Part shown: piece after piece, positions 1 through 7,573 of the stretch
Layout: each line of letters starts with the position of its first letter
Numbering within the stretch: the first letter of the stretch is position 1
Assembly: GCF_000010345.1 (NCBI RefSeq)
Contig: NC_009663.1
Coordinates: 806,001 to 870,000, forward strand
Direction of reading: 5' to 3'
DNA length: 64,000 nucleotides
DNA from: Sulfurovum sp. NBC37-1
GTDB taxonomy: Bacteria; Campylobacterota; Campylobacteria; Campylobacterales; Sulfurovaceae
Notes under the pieces: model-generated
The model's database searches: none
Told to the model about the DNA's origin: nothing
Seen by the model: only the letters and a program-made list of their open reading frames with translations
Position numbers and translations under genes: made by a program

Positions 1-116
1 GGGAAAAACGGTAGTCCGATAGTATCAAACTGCCTAACAAGGAGGGTATTTAGTGGGTGGTGTAATATAAAATGGCCACGGAAGATTCTAAAAACCGTGA
101 CTATTGTTTAGTTTTA

Positions 117-452
117 TTATTTACCGGTATTGCATTTACCCATAGCTTTCATATTTTTCATATTGCCTTCTGAACTGCCTGGTTCTGTAGCCAATTTGTT
201 TGCATGTTCAAGCTCAAGTTCCGCTTTGGTTGGCTTTTTTGCCGGCTTTGTTGACTTGGTTTTCATTTTACCGCTCTGTCCGGCATTACATTTACCGGCA
301 GCTTTCATTTTTGACATATCTTTGTCGCTGCTTTCAATACCTGATGCTGTTTTATTCGCATGCTCCAACTCTACCGCTGCTTTATTTTCTGCCTGAGCAA
401 AACCAAATCCCAATCCGAGTGCAAGAATGCTTGCTACAACTACTTTTTTCAT
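117..452 (-). CDS. small exported Met/Cys/His-containing repeat protein, copy 1
   Basis: A 111-residue protein with a Sec signal peptide (residues 1-21, ending FAQA). The mature part contains two diverged copies of one unit of about 35-40 residues: LEHANK, a short linker, then an M-x2-MKA-x-GKCN core. One His, one Cys and several Met per unit suggest soft-metal binding in the periplasm; this is inference, as I recognise no named family. It is nearly identical at the N-terminus and in the last 35 residues to the protein at 933-1268. The promoter carries the tandem boxes shared with the multicopper-oxidase genes, which supports a copper-related role. Start chosen at MKKVVVAS, preceded by AAAGGACA. 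Confidence 0.75.
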   Translation of the reverse strand: MKKVVVASILALGLGFGFAQAENKAAVELEHANKTASGIESSDKDMSKMKAAGKCNAGQSGKMKTKSTKPAKKPTKAELELEHANKLATEPGSSEGNMKNMKAMGKCNTGK

Positions 453-502
453 GTTGTGTCCTTTAAAGTGTTTTTCAGAGGTTTTACTCTCTGTACATCC
501 GC

Positions 503-560
503 ATTATAAAAGAACAGTGTGCATGGAGTGTGCATAATGCCTGCACATTTCGTGCACATT
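503..560 (-). promoter_or_regulatory. metal-regulon promoter, copy 1
   Basis: On the minus strand two ATGCACACT boxes (516-524 and 527-535, 11 bp apart) end 7 bp before a TATAAT -10 (503-508), so they overlay the -35 position. Facing the other way are CTGCACATT (541-549) and GTGCACATT (552-560), also 11 bp apart, with no good -10 after them. The same double set occurs at 1588-1658. The direct-repeat spacing is what OmpR-type response regulators use; no such regulator lies in the window. Confidence 0.6.
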
Positions 561-878
561 CAGTCAATCTCTTTTGCAGGTTTCAATTTATTGTACCAGG
601 CATATAAGAGAACTAAAACCGTGAAGCAGACCAAATAGTGTATGTTATTACTCACCCAACGAATAATCTGAACTTTTGAGAGACCGAGAAGAGGCAAGAT
701 GTGAACTGAGAAATGTGAAAAGCTATCCGTAGGTAACTTGAGCATTGAGTAAGAAGGTGTCAACCAGGAAAATGAGGATGCTACGTACTGGAACGGCCCA
801 ATACTACTAAAACAAGTGTAATGCAACATAAAGATGTTGCGATCATTGCTCCAATAGTTTTATTTGATGGAATATGTT
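560..878 (-). pseudogene. MerT-like pseudogene, interrupted
   Basis: Degraded copy of the N-terminal membrane domain of the gene at 5016-6014. Reading on the minus strand from about 878 the frame gives KTIGAMIATSLCCITLVL, matching KILATIVATIAASLCCVVPV of the intact gene, then meets a stop and frameshift. The second transmembrane part (YLVCFTVLVLLYAWYNKLKP) resumes after a 105-bp insertion. The rhodanese part is absent; the remnant ends near the KEID that precedes the CDCD motif in the intact gene, where it abuts the duplicated promoter region. It is debris of a second merT-type locus. Confidence 0.75.
648..752. mobile_element. 105-bp insertion with TTACTCA / TGAGTAA ends
   Basis: Comparing the MerT-like pseudogene with the intact copy at 5016-6014 shows about 105 extra bases here. 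The insert begins TTACTCA (648-654) and ends TGAGTAA (746-752), a 7-bp perfect terminal inverted repeat. It has no coding capacity. It may be a very small non-autonomous element; no target duplication is clear. Confidence 0.4.
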
Positions 879-932
879 TAGAGAAGACAACCTTAGATCA
901 GGCTGCCTTTAGGAGGAGATTACTGGAGAAAA

Positions 933-1268
933 TTATTTACCGGTATTGCATTTACCCATAGCTTTCATATTTTTCATATTGCCTTCTGAACTGCCTGGTT
1001 CTGTAGCCAATTTGTTTGCATGTTCAAGCTCCAACTCAGCTTTTGTCGGTTTTTTTTCCGATTTTTCCATTTTTGATTTCATTTTTCCGCTTTGGTCAGC
1101 ATTACACTTTCCGGCAGCTTTCATTTTAGACATATCACCTGCAAAACTGTCAGGTCCTGTAGCTGTTTTATTCGCATGTTCCAACTCTACCGCTGCTTTA
1201 TTTTCTGCCTGAGCAAAACCAAATCCCAATCCGAGTGCAAGAATGCTTGCTACAACTACTTTTTTCAT
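933..1268 (-). CDS. small exported Met/Cys/His-containing repeat protein, copy 2
   Basis: A 111-residue paralogue of 117-452 with identical signal peptide and identical last unit; differences concentrate in the middle (residues 35-75). It has the same two-unit layout with LEHANK and MKA-x-GKCN motifs. The frame stays open for 62 codons upstream, but the start is set at MKKVVVAS because AAAGGACA precedes it exactly as in copy 1. Its promoter (-10 at 1588-1593) is now about 320 bp away because a 268-bp MITE-like element sits in the leader, 23 bp upstream of the start codon. Function unknown, probably a periplasmic metal binder. Confidence 0.75.
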   Translation of the reverse strand: MKKVVVASILALGLGFGFAQAENKAAVELEHANKTATGPDSFAGDMSKMKAAGKCNADQSGKMKSKMEKSEKKPTKAELELEHANKLATEPGSSEGNMKNMKAMGKCNTGK

Positions 1269-1291
1269 GTTGTGTCCTTTAAAGTTTTTAT

Positions 1292-1559
1292 AGGGCGACT
1301 CTGACAATAGACGGTATCCACAACATCTCCAGCTTTTGTTCATACAAGGCACTCTTTTGAAGGCCTGGCTGGAGCCAAGTCGAAAAAGAGTAACGCAGTA
1401 TGGGCGAAAGCTGGTGATGCCCGAAGGGTGGGCTTTACAAATGCAATCTTGCACAAGATATTCACTTCGTCTTGACTACGGCCAGGACTTGAGAATCTCT
1501 TGCACAATTTCACATCTGTAAAGCCCATTGTGGAAACCGTCTATTGTTAGAGGCGCCCT
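1292..1559. mobile_element. MITE-like element with 32-bp terminal inverted repeats
   Basis: The 268-bp segment starts AGGGCGACTCTGACAATAG (1292) and ends with the complement (1528-1559); the two 32-bp ends match at 29 positions. The corresponding leader of copy 1 lacks the segment, so this is an insertion. Inside there is a second dyad: 1429-1457 and 1499-1527 both contain the GGGCTTTACA arm in opposite orientation. No open frame of note and no evident target duplication. It was presumably moved by a transposase encoded elsewhere. Confidence 0.75.
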
Positions 1560-1587
1560 CCAGAGGTTTCACTCTCTGTACATCCGC

Positions 1588-1658
1588 ATTATAAGAGAAC
1601 AGTGTGTATGGAGTGTGCATATTGTCTGCACATTTCGTGCACATAAAATAATTAAGAT
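1588..1658. promoter_or_regulatory. divergent metal-regulon promoters, copy 2
   Basis: Leftward: boxes at 1601-1609 and 1612-1620 (complement ATACACACT and ATGCACACT) lie 7 bp from TATAAT at 1588-1593 and would drive 933-1268 through the MITE-like element. Rightward: CTGCACATT (1626-1634) and GTGCACATA (1637-1645), 11 bp apart, are followed after 7 bp by TAAGAT (1653-1658) and would drive the multicopper oxidase at 1729, with a leader of about 64 nt. Confidence 0.6.
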
Positions 1659-1728
1659 TCATTCTTACATGTGGGCGTGATTTATTATTCTAAGTGCCCA
1701 GATTATAAAAACAAAACAAGGACAAAGT

Positions 1729-3240
1729 ATGATGAAAAGAAGAAAGTTTATTACAATCAGTTCTGCAGCAGCAGTATGGGTACTCACTGGATGCGGTAGT
1801 TCCAACTCAACTGCCGGAGGAGGCAATAACCCTGGTGGAAATAATCCGGGAGATGGTAACCCCGGTGGAGGCAATCCTTCAAGTGGTTCATTGCCTATCC
1901 CGGAACTGAAGACGCCCACAGATATTAATGGAATAAAGCATTATAATCTTGATATCATAGAAACACAGCATACTTTTTTTGAAGGAATTCAAACAAAGAC
2001 ATGGGCTCTGAACAGTACTTATCTTGGACCGACGCTTCTGTTGAAGAACGGAGATAACGTTTCCATCAACTATACAAATAATCTTCCAGTTGAAACAACA
2101 ATGCATGGACATGGTATGCATGTTCCCGGTGAAATGGATGGAACGGCTCATCAGCCTATAGCAGTAAACGGAACCTGGTCGGCACGATATACCGTCAATC
2201 AAAACGCCTGTACCAACTGGTACCATCCGCACTACCTTCATAAAACCGCACCGCATGTCTATCAGGGATTGGCGGGACTTATCATTATTGAGGATGACGA
2301 GATTAAGAATCTGGATCTGCCTAACCGGTATGGTATCGATGACATCCCTTTGGTACTTCAGGACCGCTTCTTTTCCGCAGATAAAACAAGGATCGACTAT
2401 TCTCCAAGTATGATGCAGCTTGATATGGGATATATAGGAGATACTTTCATTACCAATGGAGCCATCGAACCTACATTTGAAGCGGAAGCCAAAGAGGTTC
2501 GTTTCCGTTTGCTTAACGGTTCGAATTCAACAGTGTATGATCTTGGTTTCAGTAATGGGAAAAATTTCAGACAGATCGCTTCGGATAATGCACTGCTGGA
2601 AGAGCCAGTAGAGATGGATCGCCTGATACTTTCTCCCGGCGAACGTGCCGAGATCATTGTTGACTTTACTGATGATATGAATGCAATATTTTCACTTCAG
2701 GAATATCGCTATGGTAAAACATTTTTAAAGATCGATGTAAGTAAAACTGCTACAGAAGTGACAGAATTACCGGCTGAGTTGACAACACTCGCTCCTGTTC
2801 CGACACCGACCAGTCAAAGACAGTTCATACTGGGTATGAGAGAAATGGGTGGTATGAATGGCGGTATGAACGGTTCTGGAGGGGGGATGGAGTTTACTAT
2901 CAATGGTAAAACAATGGATATGAACCGTATCGATGCGGCACTTGAACAGGGTGATGTGGAAGAGTGGGAGATCGTGAACAGTACCGGTATGAACCACAAT
3001 TTCCATATACACGGAACACACTTCAGGGTGGTCTCACGCAATGATGATCCGAATCAGGTACATGAAAATGAAAAGGGATACAAAGATGTGGTCTATCTTC
3101 CGCCGCATACAACACTCAAGTTCATCGTAGAGATCCCGGCGGACGGAGTGACTGCAGACAGCAACAATCCCTATATGTTCCACTGCCACTTCCTCGAACA
3201 TGAAGACAACGGGATGATGGGACAGTTCACTGTTTCATAG
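1729..3240 (+). CDS. exported multicopper oxidase (probable lipoprotein)
   Basis: 503 residues. The N-terminus combines a twin-arginine-like KRRKF motif with a lipobox (VLTGC), so export folded and lipid anchoring are both possible. A Gly/Asn/Pro-rich linker (about 27-62) precedes three cupredoxin domains. Copper ligands are all visible: HGHGMH (126-131), WYHPH (164-168), HNFHIHG (423-429) and HCHFLEHEDNGMM (485-497) with axial Met496. A short Met/Gly-rich loop (about 368-385) resembles the Met-rich insert of CueO. Probably oxidises Cu(I) or another substrate in the periplasm. It is transcribed divergently from the small metal-binding protein and shares its tandem-box promoter. Confidence 0.88.
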   Translation: MMKRRKFITISSAAAVWVLTGCGSSNSTAGGGNNPGGNNPGDGNPGGGNPSSGSLPIPELKTPTDINGIKHYNLDIIETQHTFFEGIQTKTWALNSTYLGPTLLLKNGDNVSINYTNNLPVETTMHGHGMHVPGEMDGTAHQPIAVNGTWSARYTVNQNACTNWYHPHYLHKTAPHVYQGLAGLIIIEDDEIKNLDLPNRYGIDDIPLVLQDRFFSADKTRIDYSPSMMQLDMGYIGDTFITNGAIEPTFEAEAKEVRFRLLNGSNSTVYDLGFSNGKNFRQIASDNALLEEPVEMDRLILSPGERAEIIVDFTDDMNAIFSLQEYRYGKTFLKIDVSKTATEVTELPAELTTLAPVPTPTSQRQFILGMREMGGMNGGMNGSGGGMEFTINGKTMDMNRIDAALEQGDVEEWEIVNSTGMNHNFHIHGTHFRVVSRNDDPNQVHENEKGYKDVVYLPPHTTLKFIVEIPADGVTADSNNPYMFHCHFLEHEDNGMMGQFTVS

Positions 3241-3244
3241 TTGA

Positions 3245-3418
3245 TCAGTCTACACGTCTGACGAGAAAGAACCTGAAGGACTGTTCCGTCTCTTTGGGTG
3301 TTTGATGGATGATCTCCATATTCTCAACAAGCGTCAATCCTTCTATCAGTTCCGACCTCAGTTTCTCTTCGTCGTACTGGGCGACATCCAGCCCACTGCA
3401 CTGTGTCAGTACAATCTC
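3245..3418 (-). pseudogene. 3-prime fragment of a second ArsM-like methyltransferase gene
   Basis: Minus-strand reading gives TQCSGLDVAQYDEEKLRSEL and ends at a stop at 3245-3247. This aligns with the last ~58 residues of the intact protein at 3635-5023 (LQCSGLDIVQYDDKKLKSEL and TPKETEQSFRFF in both). All upstream coding sequence is missing; the fragment abuts an arsR fragment on the other strand. It is a remnant of a duplicated locus after an internal deletion. Confidence 0.8.
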
Positions 3419-3420
3419 GG

Positions 3421-3628
3421 AACATTGTGATTTTTCTTTGCCTACTATTCTTAAACACTTGAAAGAATTAAGAGAAGCAAATATCGTTACTATGGAAAAA
3501 AAGGCAACAAAATTTACATAGAACCGAACATAGAGACAGTTCGGGAACTGGGAGGGTGCTTCACCACTTTGGTCAATAACTTTGAGGAGAACCGTGAACT
3601 GTTTTTTGGTGAAGTTGCTATTAATTGA
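3421..3628 (+). pseudogene. 3-prime fragment of a second ArsR-family regulator, frameshifted
   Basis: Encodes CDFSLPTILKHLKELREANI, matching FDFALPTISRHLKEMKDAKI of the intact ArsR at 6156-6524. After an A7 run (3496-3502) the frame is lost; one more A restores GNKIYIEPNIETVRELGGCF down to the stop at 3626-3628. The dimerisation and first metal-site part is missing. Together with the preceding fragment it mirrors the arsM...arsR order of the intact locus with the middle deleted. Confidence 0.8.
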
Positions 3629-3634
3629 GAGGAA

Positions 3635-5023
3635 TCAGACCTTCCCGATCATAAAAAACCGAAACGACTGCTCTGTCTCTTTCGGTGTTGTATGGATGAC
3701 TTCTATACTGTCAAGCAATTCCAATCCGTCTATTAACTCCGATTTTAATTTCTTATCATCATACTGAACAATATCCAGTCCGCTGCACTGCAATGGACCT
3801 GTTTCACTAAACGTTCCAATAAGTGCAGTTCCGTGTTCTTCCAATGAATCGTGCAAGACTTCAAAATATTTCTTTCTGTCTTTAGCGTCCAGTAAAAAAT
3901 GAAAAACGGCTCTGTCATGCCAAAATGTATAACGTTTGGAAGTTTCAAAAGTTGTAATGTCTGAACAGACATACGTCACTTTATCAGCCAATGCACCTAA
4001 TCTTTCTTTCACAATTTCAAGTGCCTGACCTGAAACATCAAGCAAGGTTATATTGCTGTACCCCTCTTGTAACAACTCATCAACTAGGAAAGATGCACCA
4101 CAACCAATATCAATAATGGCATCTTCCCTGGAATTTATATGTGATTTAATCTGTGCTATGGAAAATTCCGGTGAATTTTGGTGCCATAAAACCTGGGTGT
4201 AGTCTTTGGTTTTAAAAATCTTATTCCAGTGTTTTTCTCTTATTTTTACAGCAGGAATCTTGTCGGCTTTAAATGTAGCCCCTTGTGTCGTTTCAGCAGT
4301 AGTATAATGGGTAAGTCCTGTACATACAACATCTTCAAATCCTGCTTTTTCAATGATCTCTATCAGTTCATCCTGACGAAGGGTACCTGCCACACAGTTT
4401 GCCCAGTCTTCTTCACCTTCATTACTATTTTCACTGTCACAACAGGCACTTTGTTCCACAGAACAGCAGGTACCTTCTTCTGCAGAAATATCTATCATAT
4501 CGGCAAAATAGATCTTCCCGTCAGGTTTGAGTACCCTGTATATTTCTGCAAAGACAGACTCTTTGCAGGAAGTCAGGTTGATAGCACCGTTGGAGATGAC
4601 AATATCGATCGATTCATCTTCAATATCCAACGCATCAAAACTGTTCTCTAAGACTTCTACATTGTCAAAACCTGCCTCTTTTGCATGTTCTCTTGCCCTC
4701 TCTACCATCTTGGGAGTGATGTCCACACCTGTGACCCGCCCACTTTCACCCACGAGGGTTGCAGCAACAAGCAGATCAACACCCGCACCACAACCAAGGT
4801 CTAAAATGCTTGCCCCTTCAGGTATGTCTCCTACAGAAAAAGGGTTGCCTACAGCAGCACAGTACTCCCAGACTTCATCTGGAAGCTTTTCGATCCACTC
4901 TTCTTTGTAGTTATGCGCCCTTGCATTCCCCAAACCTTTTTCCCAACCAAAATCTTTCTTGGGATTTTCAGCCAACTCCGAATAGAGTTCAATGATCTGT
5001 CTGTTGTCTGCCATTTTATTCAT
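3635..5023 (-). CDS. ArsM-like SAM methyltransferase fused to a second methyltransferase domain
   Basis: 462 residues with two class I SAM-dependent methyltransferase domains: LDLGCGAG at 74-81 and DIGCGAS at 305-311. The first resembles arsenite methyltransferase ArsM (GNPF, INL, YRVLKPDG and CVAGTL motifs), but ArsM's usual NCVINL cysteine is replaced by Gly (NGAINL, 145-150). A Cys-rich loop (CC186-187, CC194-195) and Cys210 could bind a thiophilic element. The substrate is therefore uncertain: arsenic, another metalloid or mercury-type element. The start overlaps the stop of the MerT-rhodanese gene by 8 bp, indicating coupled translation; an ATG three codons in is an alternative. Confidence 0.8.
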   Translation of the reverse strand: MNKMADNRQIIELYSELAENPKKDFGWEKGLGNARAHNYKEEWIEKLPDEVWEYCAAVGNPFSVGDIPEGASILDLGCGAGVDLLVAATLVGESGRVTGVDITPKMVERAREHAKEAGFDNVEVLENSFDALDIEDESIDIVISNGAINLTSCKESVFAEIYRVLKPDGKIYFADMIDISAEEGTCCSVEQSACCDSENSNEGEEDWANCVAGTLRQDELIEIIEKAGFEDVVCTGLTHYTTAETTQGATFKADKIPAVKIREKHWNKIFKTKDYTQVLWHQNSPEFSIAQIKSHINSREDAIIDIGCGASFLVDELLQEGYSNITLLDVSGQALEIVKERLGALADKVTYVCSDITTFETSKRYTFWHDRAVFHFLLDAKDRKKYFEVLHDSLEEHGTALIGTFSETGPLQCSGLDIVQYDDKKLKSELIDGLELLDSIEVIHTTPKETEQSFRFFMIGKV

Positions 5024-6014
5024 CCTCCACTTTGACTACAATACCCAAACCGGAATCAAAAGGCAAACCTGCTTTTGCCCATGCTTTAAGACCGCCTTTG
5101 AGCGTATAGATATTGTCGTAACCCAGTTTTTTCAAAGTCTCGGCAGCCAAGAGTCCTCTTCCTCCTGTACGACAGTAAGTCACAATGACCGCATCTTTAT
5201 TTTTGATCTTGTTCATGATCATAAATTCAAGATCACCCCGTGTCATTTGTACCGTATCATCTGCATAAATTTCACCTTCAGAACGTTGTGCCACTTCTCT
5301 GACATCAAGCAGTATGAATTCGTCTTCATTGTCTATCATCTTTTTCAGTACAATAGGAGACATCTCTTCCACTTTTCTTCTGGCATCAGCCATCATTCCG
5401 TCAATTGCCGGACGGCCATAACCTGTACAGGCTTTTTGTTTATAAGGTGTAGGATGAAGTTTCTCATTTTGCATATACTTAAAGACCGTCAATGCCTTTT
5501 CATCTGTCGGCTTTTTCACTATAGGTCTCTTTATAGCTTGTTTAAACGGCTTGGCATTACAGTCTGATTTTGTTTTGCAGGCTGATCCTGTACTTGCAGG
5601 TGCGGCATTGGCCGTTTTTACTTCACTCTTTTTACTTACTTCACTTTCACAGGCACCTGTCGCACAACTTTCTGCACTTGGTGCTCCATCAAATACCTCG
5701 TTACCCCACTGAGGGAATGAAAGCATGATAACAGAGAAGACCGTTACAATAGCCAAAAACTTTTTACTTGAAAAGAAACCTGTTTTTGCATCGCAGTCAC
5801 AATCGATCTCTTTTGACGGTTTCAATTTGTCGTACCAGGCATACAGCAGAACTAAAACCGTGAACCATACCAAATAATTGTGGTAGGGTGCAAGCCATGA
5901 GAATGAAGAAGCGAGAGAGCTTGATCCCGCCAAAACTGCTAAAACCGGTACGACACAACAGAGTGATGCCGCGATTGTTGCTACGATAGTTGCCAATATT
6001 TTTTTATTTGCCAA
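5016..6014 (-). CDS. MerT-like membrane protein fused to a rhodanese domain
   Basis: 332 residues. The first ~104 resemble mercuric transporter MerT: three membrane segments (about 5-27, 46-62, 84-104) with a CC pair at 19-20 inside the first and a CDC motif at 72-74. A Cys-containing linker (Cys117, 122, 146, 152) follows. Residues about 215-325 form a rhodanese domain with active-site loop CRTGGRG (Cys281). MerT is normally paired with a heavy-metal-associated domain; a sulfurtransferase domain is unusual and suggests the imported or bound ion is thiolated. Operon with the downstream methyltransferase; divergent from arsR. Confidence 0.8.
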   Translation of the reverse strand: MANKKILATIVATIAASLCCVVPVLAVLAGSSSLASSFSWLAPYHNYLVWFTVLVLLYAWYDKLKPSKEIDCDCDAKTGFFSSKKFLAIVTVFSVIMLSFPQWGNEVFDGAPSAESCATGACESEVSKKSEVKTANAAPASTGSACKTKSDCNAKPFKQAIKRPIVKKPTDEKALTVFKYMQNEKLHPTPYKQKACTGYGRPAIDGMMADARRKVEEMSPIVLKKMIDNEDEFILLDVREVAQRSEGEIYADDTVQMTRGDLEFMIMNKIKNKDAVIVTYCRTGGRGLLAAETLKKLGYDNIYTLKGGLKAWAKAGLPFDSGLGIVVKVEDE

Positions 6015-6029
6015 TGAGAGTTCCTTTTA

Positions 6030-6127
6030 TTTAGCTAATATGCTAAATTGCTTCAGTATTGTACATTTTCAAAGCTTACTATAAAGTTAATTGTCTAAAT
6101 AACTAAATAGTCTTATTGTGCTATAAT
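6030..6127. promoter_or_regulatory. probable ArsR operator and arsR promoter
   Basis: The intergenic region between the divergent transporter and arsR contains an inverted repeat TTTAGC-N6-GCTAAA (6030-6047) and a tandem CTAAATA repeat 8 bp apart (6095-6110). A TATAAT -10 at 6122-6127 fits arsR transcription. AT-rich dyads of this type are usual ArsR/SmtB binding sites; assignment is inferred from position. Confidence 0.5.
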
Positions 6128-6155
6128 CATACAAAATTACTTAGAGGGCAACACT

Positions 6156-6524
6156 ATGCTGAATATGGAAGATAAGATCAAAATTTTTAAAGCATTGGGA
6201 AATGAGACACGATTTAAAATATTTAAAAACATTTTTACCGGTGGCTATGCCTGCTCCATAGACGACAAGAATCCTGATGATGACATCATTGCGCAGGCCA
6301 CGTGTGTAACAAGCATTGCCAAACAGTTTGACTTCGCTTTGCCGACGATCTCCCGTCACCTCAAAGAGATGAAAGATGCCAAGATCATCACTATGACAAA
6401 AAGCAAGAATAAGATATACATTGAACCCAATATCGAAACTATGAAAGAAATAGCGGAGTGTTTCGCAACACTGGTTGATGAATATGAAAAGGGTGTGGTC
6501 TATCAGTATGACAATACCAAATAG
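6156..6524 (+). CDS. ArsR/SmtB-family transcriptional repressor
   Basis: 122 residues with the ArsR winged-helix fold: an N-terminal helix with LGNETRFKIF (14-24), recognition helix region FALPTISRHLKEM (60-72) and a beta-wing KSKNKIYIE. Candidate metal-sensing cysteines are Cys33 and Cys50, not the classical ELCVCDL motif, so the inducer cannot be read directly. It is divergent from the MerT-rhodanese / methyltransferase operon, which it probably represses. A frameshifted partial copy lies at 3421-3628. Confidence 0.88.
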   Translation: MLNMEDKIKIFKALGNETRFKIFKNIFTGGYACSIDDKNPDDDIIAQATCVTSIAKQFDFALPTISRHLKEMKDAKIITMTKSKNKIYIEPNIETMKEIAECFATLVDEYEKGVVYQYDNTK

Positions 6525-6797
6525 CATGACTGCCTAAAAGATAAACTTTATGGGAACAAACAAATTTGTTACCCACAGGGAAATAAATAAGAGTAAAAAA
6601 CTTCCAAACAGTATAGATGCACTTTCCCATAATGATAAGCAGAATATTATGCCAAAATCTAGAAATAGAAATTCACCATTCTTCGCAATCATCGCACCTA
6701 TGGGCTTCGCTTCATGTTCACTACCACGCGTCTCAAACAACAAAATGAGATCAATGATTACGCTCTTTACAGTGTATTCTCATGCAGAGAAAAAGAA
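6525..6797. other. gap without recognisable gene
   Basis: Between arsR and the cytochrome gene no convincing coding sequence is seen. A 69-codon minus-strand frame (6534-6743) is hydrophobic but has no recognisable start signal or family features. Confidence 0.5.
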
Positions 6798-6830
6798 GTG
6801 CACATTGTATACACAGAAATGGTGTATACT
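6798..6830 (+). promoter_or_regulatory. metal-regulon promoter of the Met-rich cytochrome
   Basis: GTGCACATT (6798-6806) and ATACACAGA (6809-6817) are 11 bp apart and followed after 7 bp by TATACT (6825-6830): the same geometry as the boxes at 8253 and 516, with weaker match in the second box. A perfect 8-bp inverted repeat GTATACAC/GTGTATAC (6807-6829) overlaps it and could be a separate operator. Confidence 0.5.
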
Positions 6831-6872
6831 AATACATCTTATTTATAAAAATTTTCAAAAAAAGGATATACC

Positions 6873-7460
6873 ATGAAAAAAACACTGATCGTAGCCGCAG
6901 GGCTACTCTTTTCAACCCTGACACTCAGCGCAGGCAATAACGGCAATGCCGTTTATGAAACAAACTGTAAAGCCTGCCATATGCTCAAACCGATGATGGA
7001 CAAGCAAAAGATGATGAACATGAGCATGCAGGACCGCATGTCGATGAAAGAGAAGATGATGAAGAACATGAAAGCGCCGCCTATGGCCAAGGTTTCTGCA
7101 AAGCTGAAACATGATTTTAAAGGTGACAAGGCACAGATTGTTGCTTTCGTCAAAGACTACATCGTTAACCCAAGTGTGGATAAAGCGCACTGTATGCCTA
7201 TGGCACTGAAACGGTTCGGTGTGATGCCTCCCATCGGCAAATCACTCTCTGCAGAAGACCTCGATACGATCGCGAACTGGGTCGTGGACAACTTCAATGA
7301 GAAGTGGGATGAAGATGCCATGAATATGATGTGCAATGCCGGCAAAGGAAAAGGTATGGGCATGGGTAAAGGCATGATGAAGTGCGGCGGCGGCATGGCA
7401 CCAAAGCCAAAAGCAGGCGGTGCCATGAAATGTGCTGCAGGCAAATGCGGCGGCAAGTAG
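6873..7460 (+). CDS. Met- and Cys-rich periplasmic c-type cytochrome
   Basis: 195 residues with signal peptide (1-20) and one haem c site CKACH (32-36). A Met-rich insert (about 42-70: MMDKQKMMNMSM and similar) sits between the haem motif and the rest of the domain, and VMPPIGKSLSAEDL (about 114-127) looks like the axial-Met region of a class I cytochrome. The C-terminal 40 residues are Gly/Met/Cys-rich (KGMGMGKGMM, KCGGGM, KCGGK), typical of Cu(I)-binding tails. It shares its promoter boxes with the multicopper oxidases, so it may bind copper and pass electrons from copper oxidation; that link is inference. Confidence 0.75.
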   Translation: MKKTLIVAAGLLFSTLTLSAGNNGNAVYETNCKACHMLKPMMDKQKMMNMSMQDRMSMKEKMMKNMKAPPMAKVSAKLKHDFKGDKAQIVAFVKDYIVNPSVDKAHCMPMALKRFGVMPPIGKSLSAEDLDTIANWVVDNFNEKWDEDAMNMMCNAGKGKGMGMGKGMMKCGGGMAPKPKAGGAMKCAAGKCGGK

Positions 7461-7573
7461 TATTCGTTAAACCGGAAATTTCAGCCCGGAAATGCAGTGC
7501 AGTAGGGCACCTGCTGCCGAAACAGCTGGTTTTCCGTTAGGAAAGACCGGCATATGCGCTACTATGACATAAA

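Noticed and set aside
74-102. Hairpin after the first small-protein gene
   Set aside because: CCACGG/CCGTG pairing is short and lacks a T run; too weak to call a terminator.
6550-6876. 108-codon plus-strand frame after arsR
   Set aside because: Runs through the metal-regulon promoter and into the cytochrome start; no ribosome site and no family features.
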